From Aquatica leii (taxonomy: Eukaryota; Arthropoda; Insecta; Coleoptera; Lampyridae): a DNA stretch of 64,000 nucleotides. The stretch lies in assembly GCA_035610365.1 (NCBI GenBank), contig CM069432.1:169072035-169136034 (forward strand). The letters are read 5' to 3'. Below, piece by piece: positions 1 through 12,239 of this stretch (its first letter is position 1; each line of letters opens with the position of its first letter). Made by a program: the position numbers and the translations under genes. Under the pieces are notes generated by a model, which was not told where the DNA came from, searched no databases, and saw only the letters and a program-made list of their open reading frames with translations.

Positions 1-1
1 A

Positions 2-741
2 GGTGTCGACACAGACGTAGAAGTAGTTTCCAGGCTCTACGAGTCACTCATCACTTTTCTAGAAAGCAAACGGGAATCTTTTGATGCTTTTGAAGCAGCT
101 GGTAAAAAAAATCTTTAGAGGAATACAGAACCAGTGACAAGAGAATCATTAAGAGGAAGAAACGAGACGATGAGTGTCGCGATAGCGAGGGAGAAATGTT
201 ACAAGGACGTGATTATTTCAGGGTTAATACCTTCCTCCCAATATGTGACAAATTATTGGGCGAGTTAAGGAGACGCAAAACTTCATATGACGCAGTAACC
301 GCCAATTTTGCATTTTTATGCAAATTGGATACAATGTCTGAAGCGGAAGTTAGAGTTAACGCTATAAAACTCCAAAAATTATACCCTATTGATCTCGCAG
401 ATGATTTACAAGAAGAATGTGTTCTTTTAAAACAATTCTTGACGGCTAATGATAACAAAATGAGTTTAAGGCAACTTTATCTATTTATGAAGCAAAATGA
501 TTTGAAGGAAGCATTTCCATACACAGAAATAGCATTACGTATGTTTCTGAGCACTGCAGTGACAAATTGCACTGCAGAACGTTCTTTTTCCGTGCTCAAA
601 AGAATAAAAAATTGTCTACGTTCCCGTAGAAGCGAAGAACGTTTGAACAGTTTAGCCATCCTCAATATAGAAGCTGACTTAACAAAATCTATTAATTATG
701 ACAGTGTCATTGACGAATTTGTGCATCGCAAAAAAATGTAA
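2..741 (+). pseudogene. hAT transposase, C-terminal part, frameshifted
   Basis: The start of this reading frame lies outside the window. Bases 2-112 encode a stretch typical of the region before the dimerisation domain (VSRLYESLITFLESKRESF). The frame then shifts by one base at an A-run near 101-112 and continues to the stop at 741. The second part ends in a hAT C-terminal dimerisation domain: CTAERSFSVLKRIKNCLRS followed by a LAILNIEADLT block, as in ZMYM1-like hAT proteins. The family catalyses cut-and-paste transposition. The frameshift makes this copy unlikely to be functional. A matching terminal inverted repeat lies 120 bp downstream, so the gene sits in the expected place within its element. 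Confidence 0.8.
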
Positions 742-860
742 ATATTTAATAAATGGTGTTAATTCGTTTGTATGACCTTTTTTCGTTATTATCGGATTTT
801 TACGTTTTTTTCGTTAATTTATGGGGCGGCATCCCTTACAGGCCTAGGGCGCCAAATTTT

Positions 861-882
861 AAAATACGCCACTGGCCCCAAC
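861..882. repeat. Right terminus of the hAT element and adjacent target site
   Basis: The sequence AAAATACGCCACTG ends at 874. It is the inverted form of a CAGTGGCGTATTTT hAT terminus and follows the GGCCTAGGGCGCC-rich tail seen in ZMYM1-type hAT elements. Bases 875-882 (GCCCCAAC) would be one copy of the 8-bp target duplication. The other copy is outside the window, so this cannot be confirmed. Confidence 0.55.
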
Positions 883-2043
883 AGAACCCTCTTCCCAATC
901 TTAATAAAAACACATATAACAATTTGGTATAAGTAAATTAATAATCAATTGATTTGAATGCAGTTGCATGCTCAAATATTTATAAGGTTGTATCCTACAA
1001 GGTGCCTAAACCGATGCAGCTGCTTCCAATGAATAGTAATATAATTTCACTTAATAAATACCATAATTCTACATAAATGCATAATTTTATTTAGATGCTA
1101 TGACCACTAATATAATTAACAACTTACTTACATTATCAGTATTAAAGCACCGCATGACTGTCTTCTCGAAGTTGCAAGGGTGAAACAGGAAATTTTCATT
1201 ATTTCGCGCCTCGACAAGGACGTTTAATACTAATGCAGTATCACAATTACAAATAACGACATTGAATAGTTGTTACATGGTAACATATTAATAAAATTGT
1301 AAAACTTATTAGAGTATCTAAAACTCTTTGGAACAGTTTTTGTTAGCCGTAATGGCGATTTTATAAAGGTGGCAGCTTTTTTATTTTGGATACCACGATT
1401 TTTTCTTTACACACAATTTTTCGACAGACACCCAATTTTGTCTGCAGTTTTAATTTTTATCGAGATTTGCAAAAAAACATCTGAAAAACAAGGAAAAAAT
1501 AATACTTTATTAAAAACTATGTGTTAATGTATACCTTTTGAGGATTTAACTGGAGTCGTTGCTAAATCTAAACAATACAAACTACAAGCTGGTGGTACTT
1601 GTAACCTACAATGACACATTTAATTAATAAAAAAGAAACTTTAAAGTAATAAACTACTTACCATCAGTCGTACCCTCAATTGTAGAACTGGATGTGACTA
1701 TTAATTGATTCGTTTGTTCTATAGATTTTGAAACTGAAAAAAAAAACGTTTTATATGTACACAATTGGTTTTTAAAAAGAACCTATATATCAATGTTAAT
1801 TGTGTTGATTTAAAACTTACGACAGTCTCCCTGTTCCCCTCTAACCGTATTGTTTCAAGCAACAGAAGAGTATCTCGTTTTATTCGATTTTTCAACAATG
1901 ACCAAAACGTCCCATCTTAAAAATTACTGCTGTACATTCTGACTTGGTGACATCTTTTGTCATCAGATTACTGTACGGCCGCTATTTCTAAGCCAATTTA
2001 CATCTAGATAATTCAACCGAGGTATATCAACGTATGAATTTAC
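883..2043. other. AT-rich sequence around the orphan exons
   Basis: Apart from the two minus-strand exons described separately and the possible donor at 1820, I see no gene, RNA or repeat here. The stretch 1230-1661 would be an intron of 432 bp if the exon pair is real. Confidence 0.4.
1132..1733 (-). CDS. Two in-phase exons of an unidentified gene
   Basis: On the minus strand, 1733-1662 (72 nt) is preceded by a TTTTTTTTCAG acceptor and followed by a GTAAGT donor. It reads SKSIEQTNQLIVTSSSTIEG and onward. A second exon, 1229-1132 (98 nt), follows an ATTAG acceptor and ends at another GTAAGT donor. It reads NVLVEARNNENFLFHPCNFE and onward. Splice phases agree: one base left from the first exon plus two from the second makes a valine codon. 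A possible earlier exon ends at a GTAAGT donor at 1820. The next exon would lie where the hAT element now sits. I do not recognise the protein; it could be a host gene fragment or part of an unknown transposon. Confidence 0.35.
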
Positions 2044-2129
2044 TGTAATAGCAAAGGCTTCTACGGCCGGAATCTATACTAACATTAGAATGTCTTCCGG
2101 GTTTGGACCGTGTCATAGTTGCAACCGAA

Positions 2130-2180
2130 ACTGCCAACGTTTCGCCCACTTTCGTAAAAGAGCTTTATCAGGGCGTGAGA
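2130..2180 (-). ncRNA. Degenerate hammerhead ribozyme motif in left Penelope-type repeat
   Basis: Reading the minus strand, CTGATAA is followed by a stem of the AGCTC..GTGGGC type and then GCGAAACGTTGGC. The GAAAC half of the core is intact, but the CUGANGA half has G to A at its sixth position. Terminal repeats of Penelope-like elements are known to carry hammerhead motifs that process their transcripts. This copy is probably inactive. Confidence 0.55.
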
Positions 2181-2390
2181 TAAATCGCAAAACTCAAACA
2201 AGCAACCGAAATGTAACTAAGAACTTCTCAAAAGCTAGGTTATCTACTTGTGAAACAAGCCATAATCTAAACTGTGAAATGGTAAGAAAGAAAACGATAA
2301 CATGAAAAAGCAAACGAAAATCTAACAAAAAACTACTACCGAGTTAGGTAATCAACTTATGAACCAAGTCAAATTCTAAACTCCGTAGAA

Positions 2391-3283
2391 GTGATCAAAC
2401 CCGGAAGACATTCTTATCTTATTATAGATTTCGGCCGTGGAAGCCTTCGCTATTACATTAACAATCTCTGCAGGGAGAATATTTCTTCTAAAACCTCCGT
2501 ATTTTCCAAACTTCGCTACAAACTCGTCAAACTTTTGTGCAATTTAACCTTTCTTAGTCGCTGTCGTGACCACAACATCATTCCTGCATTCCTCAGAATC
2601 AAGTTTCACATTCAGACACGTTCTTCTAAAAACATCCTACACCGTGCTAGTCTAGCGTTGATACGCGAACGGATTAAGCAAACTAGGCAATAGTTAGATA
2701 CAATTTTGAAACAACTCTTTTATCTTCATCTTGAGTTGGCCAACGCTCTATCCCCGGATAGAAACTCTTTGACTACATTACTTACCAGCAGTCTGATACC
2801 ACTCTACAACTAACCACTGAAGGTCATCTCAAAAAGTTTTAATTATTGGAATCAAAAAATCGTAAACTTTCATCCACTCCTAACTCCTTAAAGACGGTTG
2901 TCAATTTATCAAGTTTGGTCCTCACCTCAGAACAGGAATCAGTGCCCTCTAAGGGTTTGAATTTTGCGGTTACTCCCAAACGTACTCCTAAAAACGATAT
3001 TTTATGTGCTGTTAAGTCTTCTATAAGACATCTTAATCGCCACATCTTACATCCAATTCGTATTAACACTGGCAAAATCCTTGAATCATCTAAAACTCCT
3101 AAACCCAACATTTCTAAGTCGGAAGAGTCAGCTCTAAAAAGTCTTCGTAAAAACCCTGATATTATCGTTCTTTCAGCCGTCCAAGGTAAAGTTATTGTAG
3201 TTTTGAACCAAATTGATTATGTTAAGAAAATTAATACTATTTTGTCTGAGGAAACTTACGCTCTTTTCCTTTATATACGGAGA
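2391..3283 (+). pseudogene. Penelope-like element protein, N-terminal remnant
   Basis: The first segment, 2391-2690, carries LVKLLCNLTFLSRCRDHNII and a HRASLALIRERIKQTR block. It continues past a stop at 2691-2693 with LFYLHLELANALSPD. A second segment, from about 2846 in another frame, carries SLKTVVNLSSLVLTSEQE, SKGLNFAV and an EESALKSLRKNPDIIVLSAV block. This order matches the region upstream of the reverse transcriptase in metazoan Penelope-like proteins, where PADKGK is usual at the point that reads SAVQGK here. The reverse transcriptase and GIY-YIG endonuclease are absent: after about 3283 the frame runs into terminal-repeat sequence. With a stop, a frame change and an internal deletion it cannot be active. 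Confidence 0.7.
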
Positions 3284-3514
3284 CTATTTCTTTTTATGTC
3301 ACTTCTACGGAGTTTAGAATCTGGCTTGGTTCACAAGTTGATTACCTAACTCGGTAGTGGTTCTTTGTTAGATTTTCGTTTGTTTTTTCAACGTATCGTT
3401 TTCTTTCTTACTTTTTCAGAGTTTAAATTATGGCTTGTTTCATAAGTGGATAACCTAACTTTTGAGAAGTTCTAAGTTAGATTTCGGTTGCTTGTTTGAG
3501 TTTTGCGATTTATT

Positions 3515-3560
3515 TCATGCCCTGATGAAGCCCCTTACGAAAGTGGCAAAACGTTGGCAA
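3515..3560 (+). ncRNA. Hammerhead ribozyme motif in right Penelope-type repeat
   Basis: CTGATGA (3522-3528) is followed by AGCCCCTTACGAAAGTGGC, which can form stem II, and then AAAACGTTGGC. The CUGANGA half is perfect. The second half reads CAAAAC where GAAAC is needed. The helix and core order match hammerheads of Penelope-like elements. Activity is doubtful because of the core substitution. Confidence 0.6.
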
Positions 3561-3650
3561 CTTGGGTTACAACAACAATGACACGGTCCAAACCCGGAAA
3601 ACATTCTTATCTTAGTATAGATTCCGGCTGTGGAAGCCGTTGCTATTACA

Positions 3651-6448
3651 CCAAAAAATTAGTACATCTACTGCTTATAACAGAACAAAATAAGACATTT
3701 ATTTCCACAGAGATATTTTTGGTGTTTTATAGTTTGGTTACATACCGTATAAATACTAGTAATTTACGCAACAAGTGGTGAAAGTAAAGCATATCATAAC
3801 AAATACGACGCTAGGCTGCTTTACCGAGCGTTGCATGTAAGTGAGTTATGCTATCAAACTTTCGACTAGAGGCACGTACATTATTTTTTGTATTGCTTTT
3901 TATAAAATTACAGTTTTTTTTTTAAATAAAAAAATGGAAATCAATAAAAATATAATGTTGGTACTACATTTATTACTAAATCCGTCAAATTTTACATGGA
4001 TTTTTTCAATTTTAACTGAATTTCAAGATACTCGTAATAAAATAACTAACTTTGAACACTTATGCCCGGTTCCATAAAACAAAATTAACGATGTTGGTTT
4101 TGTATCTATTTGATGACTAATAACGACACTTAACGATCTGATCACATAATTAATTACATAGATTTCTACTTTTCATTTTGCTGTTTTAAAGCTTTTTTCA
4201 CCTATTACGTAACTACACTAACAAAACAATATTGACGTTTAAGATGTTGGCAACACAAAAAAAGTTTTTGTTACATTTATTTTGCTTTTACATTAAACAT
4301 GCATTTTATTGGCCCATATAAGTTTGGTAATCTGTATTTTTTTTGTAAAAGGTAAATAATTTTTTTTTAAAGTATTTACGAGTTTATTTAAAATTAGTTG
4401 GTGCTATAGAGATCATCATAATTTGGTAGTTGGATTTAATACCGCGCAATTCAAAAATTGTATTAAAAAATTTTAAATTACCAACAAATATATAGTGTAG
4501 GTAAGTAACTATATCAGTACATTTGTAAAAATTACCGCCGGAGAGAACCAGTGTACGGCCGTTTCACCCTTTTGGAGATCATCAGCACTGGAAAATACTC
4601 TCTGATGTATTTCCACAAAATTTTATACTCGTTAACCAAATCAAAATTCAAAGCAAGGATGACATTAAGTCGAAGCGGGCGGAGTTTTTTTAAAGTAATA
4701 ATATGTCGTCGCGAAGTACATTTTGCTGTTTTCGATAAAATATTTATGCAAGGATAATATTTTCTAAATAAACCCAATAACATTATTAGCTTTTTAGATA
4801 TACACAAAAGAGCGGATTTTTGCATATGGTTTCTAAAATGTGATTTATCGCATTCTACGTTATCTGACTCTAAACTCTTTGAATTTTGATCAGAATCGTA
4901 AGTTTTATTTGTGGACGAGATAGAAGAGGATACTGATCATTATTTGCTGTCGCTAATGGGTCTTCAATATTTCTATAATTTCTGACTACTAAACGGTCCA
5001 ATTAAACTATTTCTTAAAATACCCACCCAAACATTAATAGAAAATCGGCACATGATTTCCTTTATTCCAAACATGCGTGTTGTAAAACTTCTCTCTCTGT
5101 TGTAAAACTCATCTAAACATAATATATTGGCGCTAAAGTCAGGGGTAAAACTTCTTGTTGCTGCAACCAGCCAGTTTCTCTAAGTCTCAGCACACATGCC
5201 AAAATAAAGTTTATCGAAAGCAATTGTCTATTATAATATCGCTCAAAACACAATTTTCGTATAGTATAATTACACTTACTACACATTAAAACAATATCAC
5301 TGTATTCTGCAGTTGTATATAATGAAGAGAAAATTTAAATTAATTGTTATGAAGTACGAGTACCTTTACACAAATTCCTTAACATTAACTAATAAAACTT
5401 GTAAAAAAATCGAAGCAGAAATAAAGCAGATCGTCGAATTCAGTTCTAATAAAGCTGAATTTTGCAATTACTTATCTAAAGTCTTGTTTTGGTTACAACT
5501 GAAGATAAACGTGATTGTGTACACAGAGTGCATTTTCTTAAGCTAGGTTAGTAATAATGCTAAAAAATAAACATTAGTAACTGATTTAATTATTTTATTA
5601 ACAATTTATTTTGTAGATGATAGAAAATTAAAGAAAACAATAATCAGCACAATACATTAATGCGTTTTACAGATTTTACAGCATTTACCGCATAAATCAA
5701 TAGTCAATTTCCATTTGCTTGGATACAGAAAACTACTCTTTGAGTATTTAAGATAGACCCTGTATACAAAAATGACTGATGTGACACAATACTTACAATT
5801 TGACAAGAAAATATTTCAATTGAAAATTTCATATAAAATTCACATTGAAACCGATAAAAACCTATATGGTTTTATTGAAATTATGGCAACGTTGAACCCA
5901 ATAAATTTGCATGTTTACATTACGTAACGCGCGCAATGGCCGCAAAATTTTCGTTAACGATCTAGAACTTTAAAATGTAAAATGTATCCCTGTAGGCTAA
6001 AGTAATAAAATATTGTATGAATATTAAATACAATTAAATGAATTATATGTACCCTAGATCATAGTGGTGACCCTGACGTGAATGCGTAATATAGACAATA
6101 AAACAATCTTAATAAGCTGATGTAACTATCAATTGTGAACATAATAAAGACTTTAAATTAGACGCGCACGATATGTGTGTGATGGACAAAGATGTAATTA
6201 AATAGTAAATAAGTAAACGCAAACGTTATTAAGATAGAGCTAAAAAGATATATATTGCGTACAATAACAAACATGTTCGACAAATTACCGGCAAACGAAC
6301 TTTTTCCACAAATATCGGCTGCTGCCGTTTCTCTAAAAATTCCACCATTTTTGTGAAAAATGTCCGTATTTGGTTTCATCAGGTGGAATCCCAATTAATG
6401 ACGACAAACATCATAAACGAGGCTACAAAATATCATCATGTTGTTGCT
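3651..6448. other. AT-rich sequence without a recognisable gene
   Basis: I found no conserved protein, RNA gene or bounded element here except the dispersed repeat at 5883-6075. Short open frames (for example plus-strand 5313-5546 and minus-strand 4532-4825) show no family I know and no splice-site context. The 5313 frame is lysine- and isoleucine-rich, as expected by chance in AT-rich DNA. Confidence 0.5.
5883..6075 (+). repeat. Dispersed repeat, copy 1
   Basis: From ATGGCAACGTTGAA through GCAAAATTTTCGTTA and AATGTATCCCTGTA to AATTATATGTA this segment matches 13465-13690 in the same orientation, at roughly three-quarters identity by eye. No ends or coding capacity were identified. Confidence 0.6.
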
Positions 6449-8150
6449 TCACTGACCCCGGAGATAGCATTCGTCCTCGAAGGTGACGATCGAAGTTAAT
6501 CTAATTTTTGGCAAATCTGCTGTATACAATAGGCACAGGGTTGTTTTTTTTGCAACACGATGTTTGATCGTCGAATATTTGTGTCTGAAGCCAAACTGAT
6601 ATTTGGGAATAATTTCTTTGTTTTTGAGTATGGAAAGTAGTTTATGCAAAAGTAGTTTTTTAAAGATATTAGATAATGCTGAGGATTGAGTTGCATATTA
6701 TGGTGAAAAAATAGAAACCACAAGTAGGTAATTCTTGGAGTGATGTAGGTTACTGTTTCTCATTGCTTGGAATAGTTGACGTCCCCTAGGTGTGGTTAAT
6801 CTCGACCCCCATAAGGGGTGCTTTGCATTATAATCACCTCCTGCAACAAAAACGATGGCCAAGCGTTTGAAAAAATAACTTAAACTGACTAGAAGACCCT
6901 TTCAGTCTTCTATCGCGACGCTGGTGGCTTGGATGTTTTGTATTGTATATGGTGTCATTTGGGATTTTTATGTTGCTTCTGTCTGTGAGGTGTGATTCAG
7001 AGATCAGCATTAAGTCAATATTATGTACACCTAAAAAGTTTGTAGTTTCTAGGATATGGTTTGTTAAGCCATTAGCGTTCCAGACTACAATTTTTAAGAT
7101 GTTTAGAGCTATTGTGGGAGTTTAGCGACAACAGAAGTAAGGAGGTTTAAGAGTACGTCCATTTTCTCCATCATTTTTTTTCTTTTAGGGCAGGAATGTT
7201 GATTTTTTGTAGTTTTTTATATATCCTACATCCTTTGTAATTTGCAGGTTGGTTTTTGCACAGTTTATGCATTTTACGTCGTTGTTGCGTTTTTTTCTGG
7301 AACACTGGTATGTTGCATGATTTCCGATGCATTTAACACAATGTGGGTTTTTTCGTATGGCCTTAGCGCTAGCAATTAATGCACTGTGGCATCTCGGGTT
7401 TTGGGCGAGGTGGTTCAAATTTGACTATTGTGTGTAATAGAAAATTGACGATATATATTTCTTTCTTATTAGGCTATGCTTAAAGTTTGACGTAAAAAAG
7501 CGGTAAAGCTATTTTTGTTTTACGTTGGCGGATATTGGATACATTCTTTACTTCATGTCCTAGTGCATTTGTTTTGGTTTTCAATTGTTCTATGTCAGTG
7601 GACGCATACGTGTTCCGCAGAACAACTTGAAACGATCAAACTTCCTTAAGTTGGTAAGTGTGAATATTTTTTTCCTTGAGAGCTTTTATTATAGCTTGAT
7701 AGCCTTCTTTTGTATTTACTGGTATCTTTACTTTATCATTATTTAAACATTTTTGAGTGTACTAGTTTGGTGCAACTTTTATAAACAAATCTACCAGTGG
7801 CTGTATAAATTATACACCTACTATAAAAAGGGGTGGAGGATTAATAACTTTAGTTGTAGTTTTCTGTTCATTGTCTGTTTGTTCCTGGTCTTCTAATTGC
7901 TTGTATCTGTTGGAGGGTTTGGGGGGTTGATTTAGCCAGTAGTCTTTCAGGGTTGGCTGTTTTATTATTCGCATAAGACCTTCTGGACTATCCTTTCTGA
8001 AACGTTTTTTGTACTCTACCGTTTGCCAGTCGTAGTCTTATACTTGTGCAATTGAAATTTGTGGAAAGGGAGCAGTATAATGCTCTGGTAATAATGTAAA
8101 AGTTTGAGGGAGTTGCGCTACGCCATTATAATTGTTATGCATTTGTGGGA
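6449..8150 (-). pseudogene. Jockey-type LINE, degraded (ORF1, endonuclease, RT remnants)
   Basis: On the minus strand the pieces come in LINE order. From about 8120 to 7185 is a Gag-like ORF1 with a KVINPPPLF block, a Q-L-K-E block (HTYQLKEV), a PPRPKPEMP block and a zinc knuckle (PHCVKCIGNHATYQC...KCINC). From about 7130 to 6740 is an apurinic endonuclease with IVVWNANGLTNHILE, IDLMLISESHLT and a degraded DYNAKHPLWGS-like block. From about 6650 to 6449 is reverse transcriptase with KEIIPKYQFGFRHKYSTI joined directly to LLYTADLPK and a damaged catalytic motif (FEDE where FADD is expected). Frameshifts, stops and a large internal RT deletion show a dead copy. Confidence 0.75.
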
Positions 8151-11100
8151 TTATATGTTGCATTTAGGGCAAGTCGCTGGGTCTGAATTTGAATATTCTG
8201 ATCATAATAAATTGGCGGTGCATATTGCATTGAAAGTGTTGCGGGTTTGGCATTATTTCTCACATACCTAATTTTTAGAAACTTCTATTTAATGTTGTTT
8301 ATCTGTATTGTGACCTTACGGCCGTAAGTTTATCACTTATCACTTGATATTTCACACAGAGCACAAAACAAAGTCTTTACTGAACGAAATTCAAAATACT
8401 GACCGTTTTATAATAAAAAAAACAAAAACAGATTAGGTACACAATGATCTACATTTTACTATTTATTTGAATTTGTGATTTTTGAGTTAGATGGTACGAG
8501 TGATCATGGATAAAAATCCATGATGATCATTTGTTTCACATATTTAGGTATGGTTGGATAAATTATTACTTTAGCTAAATCTATTATACAATAATGATTA
8601 AATATTGAAGACAAATTTTTTTCTGAAAAAGTCAAAATCGGAACTTTGTCCCATTTGATAAAATTAATGAAAACACTATTTAAAAGCATTAAATTGTAGT
8701 TATTATAATTGCAATAAAATTTGACGTATTGTAGTAAAGAATTAATAAATTGTGTCGTTCAACTTCAGCGTCAGATATAGTGTAGCAAGCTTTAATAGGT
8801 TCTGAATCCATTTTCATTGATGTACATCGAAATAATTTTACATTTACAAATCGGCATGATTTTTTGTTTCTAGATAAAATTGCAGTACAAAAAATTAAAA
8901 TCATCTCAACAATAATATTTTGATGGTATGTAAGATTAGAATTTAAAATTATAACAAAAATTGAATCCAGAATTCGCCTCAAAGAAATATATTTTTAATT
9001 TCCGTATTCGCCAATGTAGCTAAAAACGTACCCACTCATCCGCCAATGCACAGATGTAACTAAATTTTTGAGATTCGTACAAAGTTAAAATTTAATTCTC
9101 GCGTGTCTTTAAAAATGAAATGTGAACAAATACATTCCATACAAGTCGTATATGCTAAGGTAATAATGTGAAATCATTGGTGCCAACACTAAGAGCAACA
9201 ATTACTTTCTACTAGATTATAAATAGATGCTAATGTTTTTCTAGTGACAATCTTCAAGACAACTAAGTAAAACTAAGAATCTCATTTTCTCAACACATTG
9301 CAATCCGTTGAACATGTTACTATTAATAATTTCAAGAAGTAAGCAGTGTTTATAAAATAGTTACAATTTCGGAAGCATTTCATTTTTAAATAAGTTGGCA
9401 TCTCTTATAATTTCTTCCACACCCTATAAAATAACATTTATCCTGTCCCGTAATATTTAACTACCCCTGAATCTACAATTAGAAAGCATTACTTATTAAA
9501 AAGAGATAATAAGTATATAGTTTAAATTTTTAAATGCAGTTGCAACATATAATAATCAGAAAAAATGATTGCAAAACGCAATAAGCACACAAAGCTTTCA
9601 TAAGGAATTTGAAAGTTTCTGAAAACCGCTGGTACCAAAAAAAAACTCGAAATCAATTCAATAGAAATCTATTGCATAAACGTAAATGCAAATTTTAAAT
9701 CAGACAAAATAGAAAAAGTGAGCCATTATCGATATCGCTGTTTTTGGGGTTTCTCCAAAGAAACAAAAACCAAAGAAATTGTTATTTGTTTGTAGGTTGG
9801 CATCTTCTTATGTACATTATTGCGTATTATTTTATCTATTTAACCAAGCTTCTATATTAGAAATTTGAATAAAATGAAATAAATAGTAAAGATTCTGTTT
9901 TGCAAAAAATAATTATTGGAAACTAGAAAATTTGAAACCTTAAAAAGATGTTATTTATTTAATTGAAATTAAACATTAAGTATACAAATTACTACAGAAT
10001 TTAAATAAGATAAACAACGAATCATTAAAACATGTTTGCATTGCTATCTTGTATTTAGGCATTTGCTAACATAGCACATTAGCGAATAAAAATAAAAGGT
10101 TTACTAAAATTGAATCCAAGGTGTTTGTCTCAAGATAGGCATATTTACCTATTAGGTATACCGGTTATACCTGGTACTGTAAAATAATAGATTTGCAGCA
10201 TGTTATTTAATATTTAAACTAACGTTTTAACTTCTTTATTACTTCTTAAAATGAATTAATGTAAATAATTCAAAACCAATATTTGCCCATCTCTAATTTT
10301 TGCATCAACGTCTTTCTAACAGTTTTCTACTTTAAATCGAAAGCAACATCTACTCTCTATATTTTGTAATACTAATTCTTTTAACGCTCACTACATATTT
10401 GAATTGTCGCATTCCAACGCATCCTTAAAGTAAAATAAAAAATGATTTTATTAGAAGACAAGTTTTATAGCTGAGCATGGAGTACTAAAATATTCCTCAA
10501 ACAAACAAATGGTTCTTCTAAAATTGGGTATCTTGAAAAAAAGTGTTCATGAAATTAATACGATAGATAAAAAGTGCCGGAAATGAAATTATTACTTAAA
10601 AAAATGCAGAAAAAAGTTGATTACTGTGATGAACCAGATAGCTTAAGAAAATCCTCATATAAAATTTAGTTTAAATATATAAAATGGACTTATGGACTTC
10701 CAATGGATGTCTTTTCATGGACATTTGAACGTTTTTCGGACGTCCACAAAATACTATAGACGTCCATAGTACGTTACTTTGGCACAGAGTTGGACATCCA
10801 ACAAACGTCCATAATATTTTCACTGTTCATACATTACAAAATTACATACAAGAATTTATTAAAAAAACATTAATACATAATACAACAAAATACAACGATT
10901 TATAGAATATATAATACAATGCAATGCCAGAAAAACAATACAAAAAATTGAAATTTTTAAAAATTGATTACACATTTCACGAAATAATATTATAAACAAC
11001 AATAGAAAAACAAAACTTAATTATTACTTAAAAAATGTTTTAAACGTAAAATAACATACACAATAAAATGAAAAAAAAACTTATATTCCTTAGTTAAAAA

Positions 11101-11992
11101 TGAGAAACAAAATAATAAAATAATTTAATTGTTACTATAAAATAATCTTGTAGCTCTTATTCTGATTCATTTATTTCGCTTCCCTTATAGCTGAATTTCT
11201 GAACCACGACTTAATCTCGTCTTCTACTCCTATGTTGGTTGAATTTTTTGATAATAGATCTCATTAAACACCTTTAAATTATAATAATAACTTAAAATAT
11301 GTCTTATCTAAATTTGTATTTATGAAAACTAACTACAATATTATTGTTTTGATTGTATAATCTTAATTGGCAGTCAGCATCAAGTAATAAATTGCAACTA
11401 TTTAAATCTACCTTAAAACTTTTAAATTAATTATTGTTATAATCAGAATATAATTTTTGTAATAAATTTTAAAAATGCAGCTAATCCCTATTGAAGCTTA
11501 ATAGTGACCCTTATCTACATTTCTAGGTTCGATCAAAATTTAAGTGCAAATGTGAATATAAGATATAGTATTATTAGTGGGTAATACACCTTGCCTATAA
11601 AAATTTTGTTCTTACCTATAGTGTCAACTTCACATGGTGGTCCGACACCACAAATTTAATTTCTAAAGAATTGTTTTCCTGGTATCATTAAACTCATTTC
11701 TGCCACTTATTTTAAAAAATGCCCTGTAAACAAGAAATTACATGTGAAATATGAAAAAATAGCCAGAAGGAGTGCAAAAAACTGTTCAGTTAAGTTACCT
11801 CTAATAGTAAGCTTAACGGAATAAGAAGCGATTTTTATGCAATTATGCTTATAATTTACCACTAACATTATATAAACATGACAATGATATTTACCTGTCA
11901 TCGAATATACTGCTGACAATTACGACAGAGCTCTGCTTGTAATGGCGTTGCATGTGCTTTCTGTATGTCGATTAGATGGCATCTTTATGAGT
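8151..11992. other. AT-rich sequence without a recognisable gene
   Basis: No protein family, RNA gene or element ends were recognised. Minor points: an imperfect hairpin at 8500-8525 (ATCATGGAT..ATCCATGAT) and a cluster of GGACGTCCA-like words at 10680-10810, described separately. A minus-strand open frame at 8689-8982 (97 codons) has no similarity I can name. Confidence 0.5.
10680..10810. repeat. Cluster of GGACGTCC-like words, copy 1
   Basis: The words GGATGTC, GGACATT, GGACGTCCA, GACGTCCAT, GGACATCC and ACGTCCAT recur within about 130 bp on both strands. A similar cluster is at 59090-59260. The words are variants of the palindrome GGACGTCC. I saw no element ends. Confidence 0.4.
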
Positions 11993-12172
11993 ATAAACGA
12001 TTTTCGGTTTAGACCGCGTCGCAGTTAAACACCCAGACTTAGGCTTGGTCCTAGTTTCTTCTTAAGAGCCAAAAAAAGAAGTAGAACTTTGTCGTTTGTG
12101 AACCCAAACAAACTGACGTTTCGCAAGACATTGCACCTTCCATCTTTAGAGTGGTAAATGTCACAGTGACAT
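11993..12172 (-). repeat. Partial copy of the foldback family at 58081-58311
   Basis: From ATAAACGATTTTCGGTTTAG through AACACCCAGACTTAGGCTTG to CAAACTGACGTTTCGCAAGA and GTGGTAAATGTCAC this is the reverse complement of most of 58120-58311. It lacks the second inverted arm, so it is a single-ended copy. The GCGAAACGTC half of a hammerhead-like core is present on the minus strand; the CUGANGA side is mutated. Confidence 0.6.
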
Positions 12173-12239
12173 TAATCACTAGATAATATGTATCAGACAT
12201 ATGCGTGTTTACTAGGAAGTACCCTCCAGCATATCACTT

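Larger units (their letters stand above)
2044..3650 (+). mobile_element. Penelope-like element with inverted terminal arms
   Basis: The left arm (about 2044-2395, minus orientation) and right arm (about 3295-3650, plus orientation) are the same terminal repeat inverted. Both run from a TTTAGAATYTGRCTTGGTTC block through a hammerhead-like core to a GCTATTACA end. A second, 5'-truncated plus-orientation repeat end (about 2394-2465) leads into coding sequence resembling the N-terminal region of Penelope-like proteins. The coding part stops before the reverse transcriptase and jumps to the right-hand repeat. Inverted or tandem partial repeats around truncated copies are typical of Penelope-like elements. 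The unit can fold into a long hairpin. I saw no clear target duplication. Confidence 0.75.

Noticed and set aside
6943..7125. Plus-strand 60-codon frame
   Set aside because: Antisense to the Jockey endonuclease remnant read on the minus strand.
8499..8528. Hairpin as a terminator
   Set aside because: Short AT-rich hairpins are frequent here and intrinsic terminators are not expected in a nuclear insect genome.
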